NCBI GenBank assembly: GCA_963971305.1
Contig: OZ020304.1
Location: forward strand, 20,752,103 to 20,816,102
Length of the DNA stretch: 64,000 nucleotides
Reading direction: 5' to 3'
Source of the DNA: Arcuatula senhousia
Lineage: Eukaryota; Mollusca; Bivalvia; Mytilida; Mytilidae
Shown: piece by piece, positions 59,301-64,000 of the stretch
Layout: the number at the start of each line of letters is the position of its first letter
Numbering within the stretch: position 1 is the stretch's first letter
Notes under the pieces: model-generated
Databases searched by the model: none
What the model saw: only the letters and a program-made list of their open reading frames with translations
Told to the model about the DNA's origin: nothing
Made by a program: the position numbers and the translations under genes

Positions 59301-62300
59301 AGGCCAGATTTAATAGAAAAGGACGCGGACAGTTACATAAAACTGGAAAATCTCAATGCTACATACAGCGACTTGTCGTGAATATGATCACAGATTTGGG
59401 TTTACTTTAAGGAATGTTTAGAATAGCTGGACAGATTTATCTGTATGTATAGTTCAGAGCATGTACAATATAACTTATTACTGCAATGTATGTTTGGTGA
59501 TTCAAGAAAGGGTTGAAAATACTTTTTTATGGCATGAAGACTTTGTATCTGTAAAGACTACAAACACTCCACATAGGTCATGAAAACTGCGCTTCAATGG
59601 TAAGACTTGTCATTTTACTTACCCCCAGTTTTCTATAACATGAAGACTTTGTGTCTGTAAAGACTTCAAAATGTTCACAGAGGTCATGCGAACCACCCTT
59701 AAATTGTGGGTCCTTTTACTTACCCACAGGTGTATCCTCTGGGACGTTCGTAATAAATGTCTCATAACTACCCAATGACACAGTAAGACATGGATCTGAA
59801 AAAATAATTTGGTTACAAATGTTACTAGTGCAAACTGATGTACAGTACTTTTAATACTATGATTAAGGAAGCATTGGTCATTGTTAAAGAAGGGCATATT
59901 CATTCCTTTAAGGCAATCTTTTGTCTCGTCATTTAAACTCAAAACATGACCTAAACATTAAAAGTACAAAATCTGAGATCAGCTTGATGTTTACAAACTT
60001 GGCAGTTAATGTTCGAAAGCAAACATTATTTGTTTGCTGTTTTGGTCTCAAGTGTATATGATAGTACATGAATGCCAATAGCAAGAGAATTTTAGTAGTA
60101 TATTGAGAAAGATAAGTTTTGTGAGGACCATTCAAAAGCTGTTTTTGTCTCAACTTACATTTGGATAAGCCATGAATGTTGATAGCAAGAACACTGAACA
60201 GGTTTTAGATTTTATATGGGTATTCGTCTTGTTATATTTCCAAAGATGTATGCTTCGAGTGGTTGTAAATCAATGAATATCAAATTCTTAGCATTCCCTC
60301 TATCAAATATTTTCATTCGTTTTGTTTTTAATATCGTCTAACATTTTTATATCAAATTTTACAAAACAACTGCCGATGATCAATCCAAAAATACTTTTGA
60401 TTGTGGGCTGTGTTGCATACACTTTTTCCACATCTCATTATTTTCTATTTCTAAATTTGAATACTAGCCTGTGACAGGATAAGAGTAGTCTTGTTTATAA
60501 ATTCAAGTGAAATGATGCATGCTTCAATTTCGCGGTACACTAATATCAACTAATTGTTTTCTTTTTTTTTCAATTTTAGGCTAAGGTTCTTTTTGTTTTG
60601 ATTATTTTCTATTTTTTATAATGCAAGTTTGTACCTTGTGTAAAGAGTTTCGCCTAAAACTGTTTATATCGGAATAGTGTAAAACAGTCAAGTGCACAGT
60701 AAATGTTTTAGTAACATTAAAATAAAAAGATAAAATATGGTAAAAGACTATCATAGTATGACATGTATAAGGAACATTGATTTGGTTTACTTAATATAAC
60801 ATTGCCTTAAAGGTTTTTTATGGCATAAAATCAAGTCTTAGATAAAAATTGTACAATAAGATACTCGTATACATAATATAAAATAGTATAAAGCACTGTA
60901 ATATGTGTTTGTCATAGCTGTTTACAAAATACTGGATATATATTTGTATGCAGAAGTCCGTATCAGTATATGTACGGACATGTGTACGTTCAATGCATAC
61001 TGAAGCAACGACGCATATATACTTTTATATCTGTCCATGGTCGGGAATATTTAGTGTGTAAGTAATCACATAGTGTAGGCGTGGACTTGGAAGGCTACTA
61101 ACCAGTAAGGTATTAAAATCCTAGTTTACTAGACTAAGGACATTTTATGGTCGGTTAGATTCAGTCTAACATCTCATACTAATACATATGCGGACAGCCA
61201 AAATTATAATAAGGCATTTTTCTTTTATGGCTACAGACTGTGGCTGGTTGTCTAATGTAGAACCTTTTTGGATTTAAATTTTTGTACTCTAATCTTATGT
61301 CACCTAAAAGGTTAAATGAAATGTGAATGTATTTAGTAGTTTCTTGCTTAGTTGTAAACATTATTCCCACAAATTTCTACTTTGCCATGCAAATCTATTT
61401 GTTACATGCATGTCTGTCTGTACAAAGCCCTACTACCATTTCAACAATACAAACACGGACCTACAGCATTAAAATATTGGGCCAAATAATTTGCATTACA
61501 TTTAGAATTTTCTCTGTAAATTTCCTTTTTTTTTTCATTTAAAAAAAAGCCTGCGCGGGTCTAAGGCGGTAAAAAGGCCCACAACAATTTGCTTTGTCAA
61601 AGCATACATGTCCTACGATACGACTTAGGGTCTTGATATATCGACGTCGGCTTAGTAGTCGGGGCATTGGACGATAAAAGTTTGCACCTATGTTGCTAAT
61701 TATAGATGCTCTCGTGCGCGAAGGTTGTCATGGCATAATACGGCGTAAAGCCTGACCTCTGACCATAGTAGACCAAAGTGTGGGAAGTACCTCGCTTTTT
61801 GCACGTTAAAAACCAATTTTTGGACCACTAGGTAGTGCACCAAATACATTTTTGGGCTTAATTTGTCACCGCTATTCCACCTTTTCCAGCAACGTTCAAC
61901 ATTTACTCATCCCACTTCAATATTTCGCATTTCAAGTTCATTTTTGTTCAAATCATTCTATGGTGTTTATCGCCCTTTGATATGTTGATAACCTAAAATG
62001 TTCCTTTGACGTAAAACATCGATTCGTTCAATCACTCCTTATAAAAAAATAACTCAAAATCACAATTCTTGCATGACAGTGTTTATAAAGCATTTCATGC
62101 TGGTACAATTGTGAACGAGCTCAAATATTTGAAGCTCGATTTTGACTGCAGTTTTGGGACATAACAGTCTAAAGGACGGTATAAAGCCATGCTGAACAAT
62201 GCTTAATTTGTTGTTATTTTGTTAGCCATGATATGACAATAGATACACTATAAAGATGGCATCTAAAACACTTACATGGGCTAGTACACGTGGTACAAAC

Positions 62301-62308
62301 CGTTGTTT
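41260..62308 (-). CDS. Cadherin-family membrane protein, five cadherin repeats (17 exons, 5' end missing)
   Basis: Seventeen minus-strand exons join with matching phases into about 753 residues. A Cys-rich start (TTVCTTCTSPYPC) leads to cadherin repeats at roughly 18-118, 119-229, 230-330, 331-432 and 433-522, a membrane helix at about 542-566 (LGVAAAVLFLIVIML) and a tail of about 187 residues. Calcium-site motifs are clear: PEDTPVG, LDVNDHAP, AVDND, LDYE, DADDLNP, SDQD, LDFE, DVNDNSP and DPDENSQ. The linker between repeats 3 and 4 (NITGITVPPIQNDT) lacks the D-x-N-D-N pattern. A Cys pair in repeat 1 (PCLTVS and LQVPC) recalls the disulfide in Pcdh15/CDHR-type first repeats. The tail has no catenin-binding pattern I recognise, so it is more likely a protocadherin or cadherin-related type than a classical cadherin. 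The C-terminus ITVYF could bind a class II PDZ domain. The signal-peptide exon is not in view. Adhesion or microvillus-type function is inferred from family only. Confidence 0.93.
41759..42248 (-). CDS. Cadherin gene exon: cytoplasmic tail
   Basis: 490 nt, acceptor AACATTTTAG. It encodes RLYAAEQLDKVKHQRGVNPR, an acidic middle (DIDLEAGDEEIHIDT) and a Ser/Asp-rich stretch (ECNSSDNSYASDSTGDSNKG). It ends SYMSD at donor GAT|GTAAGT. If this donor is not used the frame reads five more residues (VSVLY) and stops at 41743-41741. Confidence 0.92.
42554..42832 (-). CDS. Cadherin gene exon: end of repeat 5 and transmembrane helix
   Basis: 279 nt, acceptor TACTTTTTAG, donor AG|GTGGGT. It encodes LFAIDSNGEISI, DTYVLTVSVKDNGIPA, a short stalk, the helix ALGVAAAVLFLIVIMLIVYI and a basic stop-transfer that joins to RRRL. 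Confidence 0.95.
43202..43257 (-). CDS. Cadherin gene exon: repeat 5
   Basis: 56 nt, acceptor TATCGTACAG, donor AA|GTAAGT. It encodes VSDPDENSQFTFQLMSYD with the DxD motif. Confidence 0.9.
43721..43843 (-). CDS. Cadherin gene exon: end of repeat 4, start of repeat 5
   Basis: 123 nt, phase 0, acceptor TTATTTCAG, donor GAG|GTATCT. It encodes AVDFTITDVNDNSPVIKTPT and ERVTGTSLTVIE. Confidence 0.93.
44239..44323 (-). CDS. Cadherin gene exon: repeat 4
   Basis: 85 nt, acceptor TCATGTTGACAG, donor AGT|GTGAGT. It encodes GDIVLEKPLDFEKQRYKRVT with the LDFE motif, then VTVTDGKS. Confidence 0.9.
44437..44594. mobile_element. Short GGCGGATCCAG inverted-repeat element, second copy
   Basis: It starts AGGCGGATCCAGGGGG and ends TCTGGATCTGCCTCTG, inverted. 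GGGCCCCCTCTTA occurs twice inside. It lies in a cadherin intron. Related to 25814-25930. Confidence 0.65.
45014..45072 (-). CDS. Cadherin gene exon: repeat 4
   Basis: 59 nt, acceptor TTCATTTCAG, donor AG|GTAATG. It encodes GTALTFRILENQDVFLIES. Confidence 0.9.
45614..45802 (-). CDS. Cadherin gene exon: end of repeat 3, start of repeat 4
   Basis: 189 nt, phase 0, acceptor TATTTACAG. It encodes AEQVDNPF, LAINITGITVPPIQNDT and YQVTLSESTPVGTVVQTLQP. The donor is taken as TCG|GTGTGT; TAT|GTATCG six bases earlier is the alternative and also keeps the frame. Confidence 0.88.
45997..46091 (-). CDS. Cadherin gene exon: repeat 3
   Basis: 95 nt, acceptor TTTTAACGCAG, donor AAG|GTAAGT. It encodes PNGKFVINGQTGVVSVASQL and EASRLVIIK. 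Confidence 0.92.
46297..47545. mobile_element. 1.25-kb inverted-repeat element with palindromic tandem repeats in its arms
   Basis: The left arm (46297-46658) and right arm (47229-47545) are reverse complements. At the outer ends are CCTACGATGGCCGAGGTGAG and CTCACCTCGGCCATCGTAAG. Within each arm about 70-bp repeats carry self-complementary blocks such as GGTACAGTTTGTACATGTAC. At the inner ends are TAAGACCAATTCCCAA and its complement. The 570-bp centre includes a family C copy. There is no transposase. It lies in the 3-kb cadherin intron between 46091 and 49094. Confidence 0.88.
46941..47215 (+). repeat. Dispersed element copy (family C)
   Basis: It matches 6701-6980 in order and orientation (TGTCCTAAGCCAG, TTTAGGGATTGGCTTTGA, TCTTGGGCCAATGCAAGAC, GCTGTTTTCCGTTGTGATTT, TTATTCCACATCTCA). 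Confidence 0.65.
47546..49093. other. Cadherin intron remainder
   Basis: No exon was recognised. A 159-codon minus-strand open frame at 47640-48119 is composed of AT-rich codons with no domain pattern. A T-run with TTTTTTG repeats lies near 48820-48850. Confidence 0.4.
49094..49178 (-). CDS. Cadherin gene exon: repeat 3
   Basis: 85 nt, acceptor TTTTACTACAG, donor G|GTAGGT. It encodes GTSVSILPSAIKASDQDTIN and AAVKYEII. The intron before it is 4.9 kb and holds the large inverted arms and a reverse-transcriptase remnant. Confidence 0.9.
49497..50345 (+). repeat. Left arm of a large inverted repeat in a cadherin intron
   Basis: It matches the reverse complement of 53048-53893 over about 850 bp, from TAGTCTATCAGCCA at the outer end through GTCTACCCCGGGGAACAGCA and AGTTTAACATCTAAACTTTC to GCTTATTTTCCTTGTTTACT at the inner end. 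Indels are short. Both arms keep the same open frame of about 85 codons (starting MTINRSLICILIITVDGYLE). Confidence 0.88.
50398..50555 (-). repeat. Dispersed element copy (family D, inverted, diverged)
   Basis: On the minus strand, in order: ACAACAAAACTACCGAACT, GATCATTCTCAT, AGTCCTGATTGGGTACA, AACCAGTTTTATG and CTTCCTCTTCCA. It lies directly before the reverse-transcriptase remnant. Confidence 0.55.
50633..51890 (+). pseudogene. Broken reverse transcriptase of a Penelope-like element
   Basis: The first frame has PSLYWIPKLHKNPYKQRFIV, PLSVLLTSIL and FDFSTLYTSIPHENAV. A +1 shift near 51100 leads to IDMLNFLIDNIFVQFGG and GIPMGTYCAPLLADLF. A further shift near 51380 leads to FRYIDDVLSLINSRFGDF (catalytic YIDD box intact), SCLDLHLEID, LYDKRDDFNFPIVNFPFLCS and, after stops near 51645, RLTQKLLTQG and SLKKFYERHHALIDKYG. 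The motif set (PKLHK, YTSIP, MGT..AP..A.LF, YIDD) fits Penelope-like reverse transcriptases. It is dead by at least two frameshifts and two stops. Confidence 0.8.
51912..52085 (+). mobile_element. Retroelement tail
   Basis: It follows the broken reverse transcriptase. It encodes ELLTLPEHLSSLLFRLEFAL and a hydrophobic stretch, and matches the minus-strand segment 23625-23890, so it is probably the conserved 3' tail of this element family. Confidence 0.6.
53048..53893 (-). repeat. Right arm of the large inverted repeat
   Basis: Reverse complement of 49497-50345. The two arms enclose about 2.7 kb that includes the broken reverse transcriptase. In a pre-mRNA of the cadherin gene they could pair into a hairpin of about 850 bp. 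Confidence 0.88.
54044..54175 (-). CDS. Cadherin gene exon: end of repeat 2, start of repeat 3
   Basis: 132 nt, phase 0 at both ends, acceptor TTTTACGTAG, donor CCG|GTAATG. It encodes AKLKINIIDADDLNPAF and then YYGTISGNSLP. The PE motif expected in repeat 3 is not conserved. Confidence 0.93.
54747..54848 (-). CDS. Cadherin gene exon: repeat 2
   Basis: 102 nt, phase 0 at both ends, acceptor ATCATTTCAG, donor AAG|GTTTGT. It encodes YPSVTLKKKLDYEQINSMEI, the LDYE calcium motif. Confidence 0.92.
55879..55989 (-). CDS. Cadherin gene exon: repeat 2
   Basis: 111 nt, phase 0 at both ends, acceptor TTTTTCACAG, donor TCG|GTAGGT. It encodes DSAIGSTIYKDATAVDNDKI with the DxD motif and FSYSILPGPFS. Confidence 0.93.
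56653..56742 (-). CDS. Cadherin gene exon: end of repeat 1, start of repeat 2
   Basis: 90 nt, phase 0 at both ends, acceptor GTTTTCAG, donor GAG|GTAAAT. It encodes VRVLLLDVNDHAPTF, the linker calcium motif, and SVNISE. Confidence 0.95.
57971..58164 (-). CDS. Cadherin gene exon: body of repeat 1
   Basis: 194 nt, acceptor CCATTTCAG, donor ACT|GTACGT. It encodes SVIGVLDTYGSDSEITLQPA to ILQVPCTPKDQPSST, including KKLDTD in the LDRE position. Confidence 0.9.
59533..59740. repeat. Tandem duplication next to a cadherin splice donor
   Basis: CATGAAGACTTTGT.TCTGTA starts at 59533 and again at 59639. Each copy ends in TTTTACTTACCC, which on the minus strand is GGGTAAGT. The inner copy is the true donor (59718-59723), the outer a decoy (59617-59622), 101 bp downstream in the transcript. 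Confidence 0.75.
59724..59795 (-). CDS. Cadherin gene exon: start of repeat 1
   Basis: 72 nt, acceptor ATTTTTTCAG, donor G|GTAAGT. It encodes PCLTVSLGSYETF and NVPEDTPV, the first strand and the PE-type calcium motif. A duplicated donor lies 101 bp downstream in the intron. Confidence 0.85.
61555..62045 (+). repeat. Dispersed element copy (family A, long)
   Basis: It contains GGCATAATACGGCGTAAAGCC, CTCGCTTTTTGCACGTTAAA, AGGTAGTGCACCAAATAC and GTGTTTATCGCCCTTTGATA, then TAACC and GACGTAAAACATCGATTCG, in the same order as the copies at 330 and 19660. It lies in a cadherin intron. Confidence 0.6.
62276..62308 (-). CDS. Cadherin gene, first visible exon
   Basis: 33 nt, acceptor TGTTTTATTACAG, donor T|GTAAGT, phase 1 at both ends. 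It encodes TTVCTTCTSP with two cysteines, ahead of the first cadherin repeat. An exon of this size is only credible because both junction phases fit. Confidence 0.72.
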
Positions 62309-64000
62309 CTGTAATAAAACATGGCAAACATTATAATTTTTGTTCGGTTTTAGGGCAGATTTTTTCTTCAGTTGTTTAATTTTAAACATCAAAATCAATT
62401 ATTAGTAAGAATTGTCTACGAAATGAACAGGGTTCAAAACAAGGAATGCGGTGAGTAATGTCATGCCTTCATGTAAAGTTTCATTAAATTTTATCAAGCG
62501 GTCTAGGAGATGTTGCTCCTATAGGACAGACAGGGTCACCCGTGATATATGCCCCTTACCTTTCTTTCTAAGCTGTAAAATTTCTTTTTTATCACTTTTT
62601 CTGAAGCTTTTTTTTTCTGTGTGGTACATCAATATGCAAATGTGTTGGGCATATTTCTTTTTCGTTAATCGGCTTAAATGGTCTCCCATGCTTAATTAAG
62701 TGAGGAATTAGAGAGACCAAACAGCCAACGTCGTCGCACACGTCGACACTATTTGACGACAATATTTTGAATCTAGACAACGTCCATTATCGAACTATTA
62801 GAACGTAATGTACTGAATGAATTCTATCCGATTACTATCCTCTTATTGTGTCATATTCATTAAACTTTTTATGTAATCCTAGGATTCATAGCTTTGTAGG
62901 AGATCAAGGATCTGTCATATGAAGTGTATAACTGTGTTAATGTTTAAAAAGGGAATGGAATGAAATAACAATTTTCTCATTGCTTCCAAAACTAATGTAA
63001 ATAGTGCGTGCTTCTGATTCTGTATTAATAATAAAAACTGTTTCTCTAATCATTTCACATAATTTCCTCAATGGTTGTTAAAGCCATTACTATTTTGACC
63101 CCTTCAAACAGAAAATTTGATTTTCATTTAATATTTGATAATTATTTCCTCTGCTAGGATGAGAAATGTATTTCTTGCATGCAGAAATCCATTAAGCATA
63201 TCCGACAGTAGAAACAACATTGGGTTACAATCCTTGGTCATGTTCGATTGAGCTGGTTTTCTCATTTGACTTTTAATACACTGTATTGCAATAGCATGAT
63301 GAGGTTAAATGAATTTGTAGTTTATATTACAAACGAATGGCCACATTTAATAAACATTTTGAAATAAAGAAGGATATTTGAGTTGTTTTCTGTATTGTTG
63401 TCATTTATGATTGGCAGATCTATTAATTTGAAGCAAAACAGGTCTTTTAAAGGAAATTTAAATTTTACAAATGGTTCGATCTGATTTTAAATGTTCAAAA
63501 TAATATGATAACAAATTGGTTAAGATGTTATCGATAAAACAATTACAAAAGGAAACGCCGTCAGTTTTGAAAATTGCTTTAAACATATTTCCTTTAAATG
63601 GTAAATTAGTCAGCAATCAATTGAATCAACGGTATGGCCTTTTTAAGATAAGTGCTTTTAGAAGTTAAGATCGAACATATAGTTCCATGGGAAAGTCAGA
63701 ATTGAGGTTTAAAAGGCCAATGTGTAAAATATTAGAAATATTTGCCATATACATTTACATGTATAAGAAATAAAAATATAAACATATAAGGATTCAAACT
63801 AAAGCCTATACGTGTAACAAAATACATACATGTATCCAAGTATGATTATTGGAAGAGAGAATGATAAATAGGGGCTCATTGATAGCAATGGTAAAAGCGA
63901 AAAAACAAGAATAGTCATATATACAGTAATACTTCATAGATAATAATTTGTATACTACATGTAGTTGGCGCAAAAACTAAAAAAAAACACGATTAAAATC
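62309..64000. other. Upstream cadherin intron, right edge
   Basis: No signal-peptide exon with a phase 1 donor was found on the minus strand. A block near 62460-62560 (ATGTAAAGTTTCATTAAATT, AAGCGGTCTAGGAGATG) looks like part of a dispersed element. The rest is AT-rich and featureless. The first coding exon is probably beyond 64000. Confidence 0.45.

Overview
The window looks like nuclear DNA of a bivalve mollusc, most likely a marine mussel. The reasons are that it is AT-rich and intron-rich, full of decayed Penelope-like retroelements and small inverted-repeat elements, and carries short secretory cysteine-rich coding exons of the kind mussels have in numbers. No bacterial or organelle features were seen. 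The species is an inference.

Left part (1-21 kb, minus strand): two paralogous genes for small cysteine-rich proteins. Each begins with a 70-nt signal-peptide exon that joins in phase 1 to an exon with eight cysteines (pattern C-C-CC-CC-C-C). In the second gene (8220-18301) two further exons continue the frame: a short acidic linker, then a terminal exon with one transmembrane segment and a cytoplasmic tail, about 139 residues in all. The first gene (from 4946 leftward) shows only the first two exons. A decayed copy of the terminal exon lies at 8474-8660. The large intron of the second gene holds a 920-bp foldback element whose arms are made of a minisatellite.

Middle part (21.4-37.9 kb): one nested structure. 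A perfect 26-bp inverted repeat flanked by TA bounds 16.5 kb. Inside are an 11-bp minisatellite at each end and a 248-bp satellite with about 40 copies and a higher-order pattern. One satellite monomer is split by a 5.2-kb DNA transposon with 68-bp terminal repeats starting CACAGTG and a 5-bp target duplication (ACTAT), as in the Transib/RAG-like group. No transposase was recognised; its interior contains decayed Penelope-like sequence.

Right part (38-64 kb): an intact 308-codon coiled-coil frame resembling the middle of molluscan TRIM proteins lies just right of the satellite element. From 62308 down to 41260 on the minus strand runs a cadherin-family gene. Seventeen exons join in consistent phase and encode five cadherin repeats, one transmembrane helix and a tail of about 185 residues. 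The signal-peptide exon is missing and probably lies beyond the right edge. The introns hold an inverted-repeat element built of short palindromes (46.3-47.5 kb), 850-bp inverted arms around a broken reverse transcriptase (49.5-53.9 kb), and other dispersed repeats.

Exon borders were placed by eye from splice consensus and phase. No alignment or search could be run.
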